Positions 1-6,892 of a stretch of DNA of 45,752 nt are shown here, piece after piece (positions within the stretch are counted from its first letter, which is position 1; each line of letters starts with the position of its first letter). This DNA comes from Bacillota bacterium (GTDB lineage: Bacteria > Bacillota > Clostridia > Christensenellales > CAG-138). Position numbers and translations under genes: made by a program. The stretch covers positions 1 to 45,752 of the forward strand of contig JAEWYO010000062.1 in NCBI GenBank assembly GCA_023395595.1, read 5' to 3'. The notes beneath the pieces are model-generated. The model ran no database searches. It saw only the letters and a list, made by a program, of their open reading frames with translations, and was not told the origin of the DNA.

Positions 1-1062
1 TTTCTGGAAGAAATGATCGAAAAAGGCGGCTACTTCGCGGCGGTGGAAAGCGGGATGTTTGTCGATAGCGGCATTTTCCCGGAGCGCAACGGAGACGGAA
101 TCGCGCGCAAGCTCTCCGGCGGCATCGGCGCGGGCACGGTGATCTCGCGCGAAGCGGATTATATGGCACCCGTCACCGCGCACTACGGCAGAAACAACGT
201 TGCGCAATATGGTGGCGATCCAGCAAACCCCACCACGCTCATTGGCGGCTGCACGCTCGAAGCGCCGGAAAAGATCGTCTACATCGATGAGCTGGATGAG
301 GAAGACAACGTCTATTTGCGTATGGATGTCGTCAAGGCGTTTGCCCAGCCGAACGCACAAAAGATTCGCCCGGAGATGGAATGGCTTGCGGACGGAACCG
401 TGTTGCTGACGTTCTGCTTCCCTGCGGAGAAGAAGATTGCGGAGGCTGCTGCCATCGAATGCGCGCGGCGGATGAACCTCAAAGACATCGCGGTGATCTC
501 GCGCGAGGTGTTGCACCGCGCGGAGGGAACCCGAATCGAGCTCAAGGGCAAAGTCGATTTTGACATCGACATTGCGTCTCTCGTGATTCCGCCTGATCCC
601 GATTTACTCGGCGACGACGAGCTGCGCGCCGCCATCGAGCAAAGACCAATGCGCGTGGTCTGCGGCACCATTGGCGAGGACGAGCACTCGGTTGGTTTAC
701 GGGAGATCATCGACATTAAGCACGGCGGCATCGAGAAATATGGCATCGAGGTGCACTATCTGGGCACGTCTGTCCCGCCGGAAAAACTCGTCGGTGCGGC
801 GATTGAGCTCAACGCGGACGCAATGCTTGCCTCCGTGGTGATCTCGCACGACGACATTCACTATAAAAACATTGCACGGGTTGACCGCATCGCGCGGGAG
901 ATGGGCGTGCGCGATAAGCTGCTGTTCGCGGCTGGTGGCACGCAGGTGGAAAGCGACCGCGCGAAAGAAGCCGGCGCAGACGCGGGATTTGGAAGAGGAA
1001 CGCACGGAAATCATGTTGCGACGTTTTTAGTCAAAGAACGTGATCGACGCAAGAAAGAATAA
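1..1062 (+). CDS. oraE: D-ornithine 4,5-aminomutase large subunit, C-terminal part (5' end outside window)
   Basis: This is the cobalamin- and PLP-dependent large subunit that moves the terminal amino group of D-ornithine to give 2,4-diaminopentanoate in ornithine fermentation. The reading frame is already open at base 1 (FLEE before the first visible Met at 13), so the N-terminal TIM barrel is mostly missing. The visible part has the B12-binding motif DEHSVG (DxHxxG, axial His), and a Lys 11 residues after that His in the segment DIKHGG, which matches the spacing of the PLP-binding lysine known for the family. The later B12-fold signatures SVVIS and AAGGTQ are also present. It is followed directly by a GlmL-like reactivation factor and ornithine racemase, which supports the assignment. 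The small subunit (oraS) would be expected just upstream. Confidence 0.9.
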   Translation, partial: FLEEMIEKGGYFAAVESGMFVDSGIFPERNGDGIARKLSGGIGAGTVISREADYMAPVTAHYGRNNVAQYGGDPANPTTLIGGCTLEAPEKIVYIDELDEEDNVYLRMDVVKAFAQPNAQKIRPEMEWLADGTVLLTFCFPAEKKIAEAAAIECARRMNLKDIAVISREVLHRAEGTRIELKGKVDFDIDIASLVIPPDPDLLGDDELRAAIEQRPMRVVCGTIGEDEHSVGLREIIDIKHGGIEKYGIEVHYLGTSVPPEKLVGAAIELNADAMLASVVISHDDIHYKNIARVDRIAREMGVRDKLLFAAGGTQVESDRAKEAGADAGFGRGTHGNHVATFLVKERDRRKKE

Positions 1063-1066
1063 TCAA

Positions 1067-2422
1067 ATGCACGCGGACGTACTCATCGCCGAAATCGGCT
1101 CCACGACCACGCTGGTCAGTGCGTTTTCGCTGGGGGATTCTCCGCGCCTGCTTGGGCAGGGACAGGCGGCGACTACTGTGCTCGAAGGCGACGTGCGCAC
1201 GGGACTCAACCGCGCCATCGACACGCTGAAGGCTCATCTCGGCGTGCACGAATTGACGTATAGCGAGCTGCTTGCCTCGTCCAGTGCGGCGGGTGGCTTA
1301 AAGATGTGCGTCCATGGGCTGGTCTACGACATGACGGTCAACGCCGCGCGCGCAGCCGCGCTTGGCGCGGGAGCAATCGTGCGCCAGACCACGGCGGGCA
1401 GGCTCACAGAGGCGGATCTGGTCGAGCAGCACACGATCAAACCGAATCTCGTCTTAATAGCGGGCGGAACTGACGGCGGAGAGCGGGACACCGCGCTCTA
1501 CAACGCGCGGCGCATCGCGGAGGAAGGCACGGGTGCGCCTGTGCTCTACGCGGGTAACGCACAGAACCAGAGCGCCATCCGCGCAATATTCGAGCAAGCA
1601 GGCGTTCCCGTCTATATCGCGGAAAACGTGTATCCACGGCTGGATGTGCTGAACATTGAGCCGGTGCGAAAGGTGATTCACGCTGCGTTTGAGCGGCATA
1701 TTGTCTCCGCGCCGGGGATGGAGCACATTCGCGATTTGGTTACGGGCGCGATATTGCCCACGCCGGGTGCCGTGATGGAAGCCGCAATGCTACTTTATGA
1801 AATGATTGGCGATCTGTGCGTACTGGATATCGGCGGCGCGACCACTGATGTACATTCGGTCACGCAGGGATCGGACGAGATTGCATTGCTGCTTACCGCA
1901 CCAGAGCCGTTTAACAAGCGCACGGTCGAGGGCGATCTTGGCTTATTTGTCAACGCGCATCATCTTGTGGAACAGATCGGCGAAGCAAAGCTCTCGCGCG
2001 AGTTGGGGTTGAATGTACCCGCCGTGATGCAAAACTATCGAGCGATCCCGGTTTCCAGCAAGCAATTCACGTTGACCACGCGGCTGTGTGTGGAGGCAGG
2101 CGTGACCGCGATACAACGTCACGCGGGAAAGCTAAGGCACTATTTTACCCCGCAAGGCAGGGCAACCGCCGCCGAGGGCAAGGACATGACGCAGGTGAAG
2201 ACGCTCATCGGTACCGGCGGCGCGCTGACGCGGCTGCCGGAACGCGAGAGAATTCTGCGGCAATTGGCAGACTGCAATACAAGCGGAACCATGCTCTATC
2301 CCAAACCCGGCAGCATGCGTCTTGCGTTTGACGAAGGCTATATCATGGCATCGCTTGGCGTACTGGCAAAGACCAATCCGCAGGCGGCAAAGGCTCTGTT
2401 GGCGTCCTTGCGGTTTGCATAA
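1067..2422 (+). CDS. GlmL/MutL-family reactivation factor for the ornithine aminomutase
   Basis: An ASKHA-type ATPase of the MutL/GlmL family, normally found beside B12-dependent glutamate or ornithine mutases and thought to exchange damaged cobalamin. The N-terminal phosphate-binding motif AEIGSTTTLV lies at about residues 6-15, and a second one, LDIGGATTDVHS, is near residue 255. The ATG at 1067 is preferred because it places the ADVLIAEIGSTTT start where the family begins. An in-frame GTG at 1040 overlapping the end of oraE would add nine residues. No strong Shine-Dalgarno is visible, which suggests translational coupling to oraE. What it actually reactivates is inferred from its position. 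Confidence 0.82.
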   Translation: MHADVLIAEIGSTTTLVSAFSLGDSPRLLGQGQAATTVLEGDVRTGLNRAIDTLKAHLGVHELTYSELLASSSAAGGLKMCVHGLVYDMTVNAARAAALGAGAIVRQTTAGRLTEADLVEQHTIKPNLVLIAGGTDGGERDTALYNARRIAEEGTGAPVLYAGNAQNQSAIRAIFEQAGVPVYIAENVYPRLDVLNIEPVRKVIHAAFERHIVSAPGMEHIRDLVTGAILPTPGAVMEAAMLLYEMIGDLCVLDIGGATTDVHSVTQGSDEIALLLTAPEPFNKRTVEGDLGLFVNAHHLVEQIGEAKLSRELGLNVPAVMQNYRAIPVSSKQFTLTTRLCVEAGVTAIQRHAGKLRHYFTPQGRATAAEGKDMTQVKTLIGTGGALTRLPERERILRQLADCNTSGTMLYPKPGSMRLAFDEGYIMASLGVLAKTNPQAAKALLASLRFA

Positions 2423-2441
2423 TCCATATTCGAGGTTCATT

Positions 2442-3512
2442 ATGGCGACTTACCCGCGCATCACAGCGGATCTATCTAAAATCAAACACAACATCGACGC
2501 ACTCTGCGCGCTCTGCGGTGAGAACGGCGTTTCGATTGCCGCAGTGACAAAGGTTGTCTGCGCGGATGAACGCATTGTTCGCGTGCTGGAAGAGAGCGGG
2601 GCTATCATGCTGGCCGATGCGAGGACGGAGAATCTTGCGCGGCTAACTACACGAAAACCGAAGCTGCTTTTGCGCGCGCCTGCGCCGGATGAGGCGGCGG
2701 AAGCGGTCGCGCTGGCTGATATCAGTCTGGTTTCCGAAATCGCGACGATTCAAGCCCTCGGAAAAGCCGCGCGCGCAGCGGGAAAAGAGCACCAGATGAT
2801 CCTCATGATCGATCTGGGCGATCTGCGCGAGGGGCTATTGTTTTTGGAGCGGGAGGCAATCTATCGCGCGGCGGACGCGGCGAAGGCAGAGGAGGGGATT
2901 GCGCTGGTCGGCGTTGGCACAAACCTGACCTGCTATGGCGCGATCATTCCCGACGAAACGAATCTTGGCGAGCTGTGCAAAATCGCCGAAGAGCTGCGTG
3001 CGAGAACGGGGTTGCCAATCCCGATCGTCTCCGGTGGAAACTCCAGCACGCTGGGGCTTCTCAAGCGGGGGTTGGTGCCGGATGGTGTGAATCATCTGCG
3101 CCTAGGCGAGTCGATCTTACTTGGCAACGACACTGCCGCCTGCCGCGTGATGAACGGACTCTATGGCGATGCGTTCACGCTTGCAACCCGACTCATCGAG
3201 GTGCAGCGAAAGCCATCCGTGCCCATTGGCGAGAGCGGCGCAAATGCCTTTGGTGAGCACCCGACGTTTGAAAGCCTCGGCGACCAAATCCGCGGCATCT
3301 GCAAGATCGGACGGCAGGACACCGTTGCCGATGGGCTGAATCCGCGCGATAGTGACATCAAGATTATAGGCGCGAGTTCGGATCATCTGATTGTTGATCT
3401 CACACACGCAAAGGACTATCACGTTGGCGATATATTAGAGTTCACGCCGGACTATGGCGCGCTGCTCCGGGCATACACGAGCCCGTATGTCGCAAGGGCG
3501 TATCTCGAATAA
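2442..3512 (+). CDS. orr: Ornithine racemase (alanine-racemase fold, PLP)
   Basis: A 356-residue PLP enzyme of the alanine racemase N-terminal family. In the ornithine fermentation cluster it supplies D-ornithine to the aminomutase. The PLP lysine is Lys37 in AAVTKVVCAD, and the glycine-rich phosphate-binding segment SGGNSSTLG lies in the second half. The ATG at 2442 gives the family start ATYPRITADLSKIKHN; the open frame runs 40 codons further upstream, but that part overlaps the preceding gene. It lies 19 bases after the GlmL-like gene and ends at an inverted-repeat terminator, so it closes the operon. General amino-acid racemase activity remains possible. Confidence 0.88.
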   Translation: MATYPRITADLSKIKHNIDALCALCGENGVSIAAVTKVVCADERIVRVLEESGAIMLADARTENLARLTTRKPKLLLRAPAPDEAAEAVALADISLVSEIATIQALGKAARAAGKEHQMILMIDLGDLREGLLFLEREAIYRAADAAKAEEGIALVGVGTNLTCYGAIIPDETNLGELCKIAEELRARTGLPIPIVSGGNSSTLGLLKRGLVPDGVNHLRLGESILLGNDTAACRVMNGLYGDAFTLATRLIEVQRKPSVPIGESGANAFGEHPTFESLGDQIRGICKIGRQDTVADGLNPRDSDIKIIGASSDHLIVDLTHAKDYHVGDILEFTPDYGALLRAYTSPYVARAYLE

Positions 3513-3529
3513 TCAAATCCGGGCAAGCA

Positions 3530-3560
3530 AAACGGACGGTTTTAAGCCGTCCGTTTGTGT
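3530..3560 (+). terminator. Intrinsic terminator between orr and the convergent PT-repeat protein gene
   Basis: A perfect 10-bp stem AAACGGACGG / CCGTCCGTTT closes a 7-base TTTTAAG loop 18 bases after orr. T residues follow on the plus strand (TTTGTGT) and, less strongly, on the minus strand, so it probably serves both convergent genes. Confidence 0.8.
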
Positions 3561-3581
3561 ATCACGAGATATGGGCTTTGA

Positions 3582-4499
3582 TTACGGACCGACCGGCGCG
3601 GGAGAATCCGGCACGATGACCTCTTCCCAAACCGGGCTTGTCTCCATGGTGTCCTTGAGTTCTTCCCAGCCGTCTTTGTTGTTTCCAAGCGTTGTCATGC
3701 TATAACCCACACGGCTGTCGTTATATGGGTGCTTTTGAGTGTATTCCATCCAGAGCGCGGTTTCGTCATTGTAGACGAGGTTGGTTGACCATTGGCTTCC
3801 GGAGAGATCAGGATTTTCCGTGGAGTATACAACAGGAATGAAGTTTGTCCTCAAATCACTCATGTAAAACTGCACGTACAGATTTTTCCCCTGCTGGTAT
3901 TGGGTTGCATCGACGATTTCATCCTCAAGTTGCTCCCATGTGCCACCAAGATCGGCAAGAACCTTTGCACGGAAAGAATCGTTGCTGAAATTGCTGTTTG
4001 TAATACCGAGGAGCGCGCGTTTTTCCGCATTGCTCGTGCAGGCGTTAAACTGGGTCAGGAGCGTATTAGCGCGCTCCAGCAGGCGCGTTGCGGTAGAAGA
4101 TTTCGGCGTAGCCGTAGGCGTTGCTGTCGGTGTTGCCGTTGGTGTCGCTGTCGGCGTAGCCGCTAGTGTCGCTGTTGGTGTAGCAGTCGGCGTTGCTGTT
4201 GGTGTTGCTGTCGGTGTCGCCGTCGGCGCTGCCGCCGGAGCAACTGCGGGATCTGGCTCTGCGGCTGGAACTTCCACAGCAACGAGCGGAATCACTTGGG
4301 CATCATCCGCCCCGGCGAGCGGGACAGGATCATCCGAAATTGCTTCCAGAGAAGGATTCTGCGGTACCTCGCTGATATACGCCGGATTGGAGGCAACCTT
4401 GGCGTCGGCGCGATTGCAATTGCGAAGGCTCAGCGCAACCAACAGGAGCAACAGCAGAATTCCAATGACGATTACAATACGTTTGGTCGTTTTATTCAT
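3582..4499 (-). CDS. Membrane-anchored protein with (Ala-Thr-Pro-Thr)n linker
   Basis: A 305-residue protein of unknown function. Residues 8-24 form one hydrophobic membrane segment (IVIVIGILLLLLLVALS) after a short basic N-terminus, so it is probably anchored with the rest outside. Cys28 follows but does not sit in a good lipobox. Residues 80-132 are a Pro/Ala/Thr linker made of repeated PTAT units interrupted once by LAAT. Residues 136-300 form the folded part, with a region ATRLLERANTLLTQFN and several conserved-looking aromatic positions (LYVQFYMSD, ALWMEYTQKHPY). A DUF4019-like extracytoplasmic domain is one guess I cannot confirm. The start is preceded by a weak AAGGAC at 14 bases. Confidence 0.75.
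   Translation of the reverse strand: MNKTTKRIVIVIGILLLLLLVALSLRNCNRADAKVASNPAYISEVPQNPSLEAISDDPVPLAGADDAQVIPLVAVEVPAAEPDPAVAPAAAPTATPTATPTATPTATPTATLAATPTATPTATPTATPTATPKSSTATRLLERANTLLTQFNACTSNAEKRALLGITNSNFSNDSFRAKVLADLGGTWEQLEDEIVDATQYQQGKNLYVQFYMSDLRTNFIPVVYSTENPDLSGSQWSTNLVYNDETALWMEYTQKHPYNDSRVGYSMTTLGNNKDGWEELKDTMETSPVWEEVIVPDSPAPVGP
4104..4229 (-). repeat. 12-bp coding tandem repeat (ATPT)n
   Basis: Inside the preceding gene, about ten 12-bp units encode Ala-Thr-Pro-Thr. Seen on the plus strand the unit is GGNGTNGCNGTN with varying third bases. The synonymous variation shows selection on the protein repeat and makes recent slippage of identical units less likely. One unit has diverged to LAAT in the middle of the array. 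Confidence 0.85.
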
Positions 4500-4837
4500 G
4501 TGTGTGTTCTAACGTCCTTCATTCATTCGTGACTAAGCATATACATTGCGCGTTACATTCGCGTTACGAATGGAGAACTCGCTCAAAAAAGCTCAAACAA
4601 TCTTTAAAATCAATACTATGATTGGTTCATTGTTATGTACACGTGGAAACAGATGAAAAAAATACAAAAAAGGCAGGCCTATTTTTTTCAATTTCGGATT
4701 GCACGCTGTTACGCAATCGAGTGCAGTGTTCGCAATTGCATTTTCTTGCGCCTGATTTATGCGAGTAATGGTCGTTTGTATCGTTGGATTTACGGCTTCT
4801 ATCAAAAGCACGTTCTTTTTATGTAATTTGCGCGCAA
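4500..4837. other. Intergenic stretch without a supported gene
   Basis: About 340 bases upstream of the PT-repeat gene. Short open frames on both strands have no ribosome binding site and no recognisable product. The only structure I see is two CGCGTTAC direct repeats at 4549-4556 and 4560-4567, exactly 11 bp apart, lying 50-68 bases upstream of the minus-strand start, where a regulator could bind. Nearby TATATG on the minus strand is a possible but unconvincing -10. Confidence 0.5.
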
Positions 4838-4863
4838 CAAAAAACCGCCTTTCGGCGGCTTTG
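4838..4863 (-). terminator. Intrinsic terminator of the PatB/MalY gene
   Basis: On the minus strand, GCCGCC-GAAA-GGCGG followed by TTTTTTG forms a compact GNRA-loop hairpin with a T tract, about 30 bases after the stop codon. Confidence 0.85.
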
Positions 4864-4891
4864 CGTAAATACGATAGAAATTGGGGGGATA

Positions 4892-6052
4892 TTACTCAAG
4901 TGCGCGGCAGATTCGTTCGAGCCCTTCGCGTACCATGCTCCGCGGGCTAGCGAGATTGACCCGCATGAAGCAATTCGCATTGTCCACAAAATCCTCGCCG
5001 AACTGAACGAACACACCCGCCTGCGAAATCGTTCGTTTGAGCTCCTGCTCACTGAGTCCGTAACCCGAAAGATCGACCCAAGCGAGATAGGTTCCCTGAG
5101 CGATTGTGAATTTTGCCTTGGGCAGACGCTCGTCGAGTAGTTGCTTCATCATCATAAAACTTTCGTCCAGATAGTCCCGCAGTTCCTCCAGCCAATCCTC
5201 GCTATGATCGTATGCAGCTGTGGTCGCCTCGTTGGAAAGCGCGTTTGGATGCCCGTTGTAGTAGTTCTTCGTCCAGTCGCGTCGAAGGGAATCATCCGGA
5301 ATAAACAGATGCGCGTGGCAGTTTCCGGCGATATTGAAGCTCTTGCTTGGGCTGGTGCAGGTGATGATGCGCCGCTCTTCCGGGAAAAGCTTGGCCAGCG
5401 GGATGTGCGTCGTGCCTTTGCGCGTCAAATCCTCGTGAATTTCGTCGCTGACGACAAACACATCGTTGCTAAAGCAGAGTTTTCCGAGGCGCTTGAGCTC
5501 AATCTCCGTGAACACGCGCCCGGTGGGATTATGCGGATTGCAATGGAAGAACATGGCGCAGTTCGGGCGGCTGAGTTTTTCGGAAAGGTCGGCGAAGTCG
5601 ATCGTCCAAATCCCATCTTGAAAAATCATGCGGGAATAGACCGGAACGCGGCCTTGTTTCTTCACCGCGTCGTCAAAGGGGTGATATGCGGGGGTAAGGA
5701 AACAAACCTCATCGCCGGGGTTGGTCAGGCGCGCAACCGCAGCAAAAAGCGCGCTGACGATACCGGCAGAGTAAACGATCTGTTCTGGCGCAGTCTGCCA
5801 GCCAAAGCGGCGTTCCATCCAGCGACAAGCGCTTGTTTTGCACGCATCGCTGAGGTTGGTATAGCCGAGAATACGGTGCTCGAGCCTTGTCTGCATGGCG
5901 CGCAGTATCTCCGGCGCACAGGCAAAATCCATGTCCGCAACCCACAGCGGAATATAATCTTCGGGCAAATACGGGTTGACTTTTACACCCGCTTCAAGCT
6001 TGACCGCGTTGGTACCCGCGCGGTCGATGATTTCGTCAAAGTTTACGTTCAT
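4892..6052 (-). CDS. patB: PatB/MalY-type PLP aminotransferase-fold C-S lyase
   Basis: A 386-residue fold-type I PLP enzyme of the MalY/PatB group. Characterised members cleave cystathionine or cysteine (beta C-S lyase) and some also act as aminotransferases. Visible signatures are the N-terminal PLWVADMDF, the NPHNPTGRVF segment, DEIHEDL, and the PLP lysine Lys237 in TSPSKSFNIAG. Length and ends match the family. The start is set by GGAGAG upstream of the ATG at 6052. It is divergent from the RHH-clpB operon and has its own -10/-35. Whether the substrate is cystathionine, cysteine or another thioether cannot be told. Confidence 0.85.
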   Translation of the reverse strand: MNVNFDEIIDRAGTNAVKLEAGVKVNPYLPEDYIPLWVADMDFACAPEILRAMQTRLEHRILGYTNLSDACKTSACRWMERRFGWQTAPEQIVYSAGIVSALFAAVARLTNPGDEVCFLTPAYHPFDDAVKKQGRVPVYSRMIFQDGIWTIDFADLSEKLSRPNCAMFFHCNPHNPTGRVFTEIELKRLGKLCFSNDVFVVSDEIHEDLTRKGTTHIPLAKLFPEERRIITCTSPSKSFNIAGNCHAHLFIPDDSLRRDWTKNYYNGHPNALSNEATTAAYDHSEDWLEELRDYLDESFMMMKQLLDERLPKAKFTIAQGTYLAWVDLSGYGLSEQELKRTISQAGVFVQFGEDFVDNANCFMRVNLASPRSMVREGLERICRALE

Positions 6053-6116
6053 TCTCTCTCTCCAGATTCATTGATATGAGCCATTCACGATGTGCGGTTA
6101 AAAACATTGCGAATCC

Positions 6117-6145
6117 AGTATAGTCAAAACGTGAAAGAATTGCAA
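6117..6145 (-). promoter_or_regulatory. Sigma-A type promoter for the PatB/MalY gene
   Basis: On the minus strand TTGCAA, 17 bp and TATACT are present, about 65 bases upstream of the gene start. Its -35 overlaps a GCAAAAT element that recurs towards the divergent clpB promoter. Confidence 0.7.
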
Positions 6146-6172
6146 AATCGATCGCAAAATTATTAACGGCGC

Positions 6173-6200
6173 TTGCAAAGTTTGTTCATGTGGTTATAAT
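6173..6200 (+). promoter_or_regulatory. Promoter of the RHH regulator-clpB operon
   Basis: TTGCAA, 16 bp, TATAAT. No CIRCE element and no CtsR-type heptad repeat is visible. Three GCAAA elements at 6142, 6154 and 6175 instead surround the divergent promoters, the last one overlapping this -35. Confidence 0.75.
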
Positions 6201-6230
6201 TTGAATTGTACAAAAGAGGTGATTGTTGAG

Positions 6231-6875
6231 ATGAACAAAAGCGTGTACTCGCTCGTCCTTTCGGACGAAATCGTGCAGGAAATCGACCGGTTGGCGTATG
6301 AAGCGGGTGCGAGCCGCTCGGCGATGATCAACCAGATTCTTGCGGACTATGTGCGCTATACCACGCCGGAAAAACGCATGCGCGAGGTATTTTCCGCCAT
6401 CGAGCAGATGCTGCTTGGCAGCGTGTTTGAACCGCAGCTGCAGCCATCGGACTCGATGTTCTCTCTGCGCAGTGCGCTGGACTATAAATACAACCCCAGC
6501 GTGCGATACAGCGTTGAACTCTATAAAAACGCACGCCCGCTCCTTGGCGAACTGCGTGTTTCCGTGCGCAGCCAAAATAGCGCGCTGGTGCTTGCGATGT
6601 TGCAGTTTTTCAAACTCTGGACGCGCATTGAAACCACCTACATCGGACGGGTTGAGTGCGCAATGGAGGACGGGCGGTATCTCAGGAAGCTTCGCCTTGC
6701 GGACGAGAGCAAGCTCACCAACGAGCAGATCGGCGAAGGAATCGCAGGCTATATCAATCTGTTGGATTCCGCGCTGAAGCAGTATTTTGAAACCATTCAT
6801 GATCCCGCTCTGGCGGTGACGAGCGTTGAAAAACGCTATGTCAACTATGTCCATAGCGGTGGGATGATCTTGTAA
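6231..6875 (+). CDS. Ribbon-helix-helix regulator in operon with clpB
   Basis: A 214-residue protein. The N-terminal 45 residues have the CopG/MetJ-type RHH pattern: a short beta strand (KSVYSLVLSDE) followed by two helices (IVQEIDRLAYEAG, SRSAMINQILADYVRY). The C-terminal ~165 residues are an unfamiliar, mainly helical domain with basic and aromatic residues (LAMLQFFKLWTRIETTYIG). The ATG at 6231 is chosen for the GAGGTG 7 bases upstream. Its stop is 17 bases before clpB and the intervening bases carry the clpB Shine-Dalgarno, so the two are co-transcribed. An autoregulatory or stress-sensing repressor of clpB is inferred from context only. Confidence 0.8.
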   Translation: MNKSVYSLVLSDEIVQEIDRLAYEAGASRSAMINQILADYVRYTTPEKRMREVFSAIEQMLLGSVFEPQLQPSDSMFSLRSALDYKYNPSVRYSVELYKNARPLLGELRVSVRSQNSALVLAMLQFFKLWTRIETTYIGRVECAMEDGRYLRKLRLADESKLTNEQIGEGIAGYINLLDSALKQYFETIHDPALAVTSVEKRYVNYVHSGGMIL

Positions 6876-6892
6876 CAGGAGGTGACGGCAGA

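Noticed and set aside
3940..4512. Long plus-strand frame rich in Val-Gly-Val-Ala repeats
   Set aside because: It is the antisense of the ATPT repeat gene, has no ribosome binding site and no known product.
5141..6079. 312-codon plus-strand frame
   Set aside because: Antisense to the well-supported PatB/MalY gene; the length comes from GC-rich codon structure.
6100..6230. CIRCE or CtsR operator for clpB
   Set aside because: Neither TTAGCACTC-N9-GAGTGCTAA nor the CtsR heptad repeat is present.
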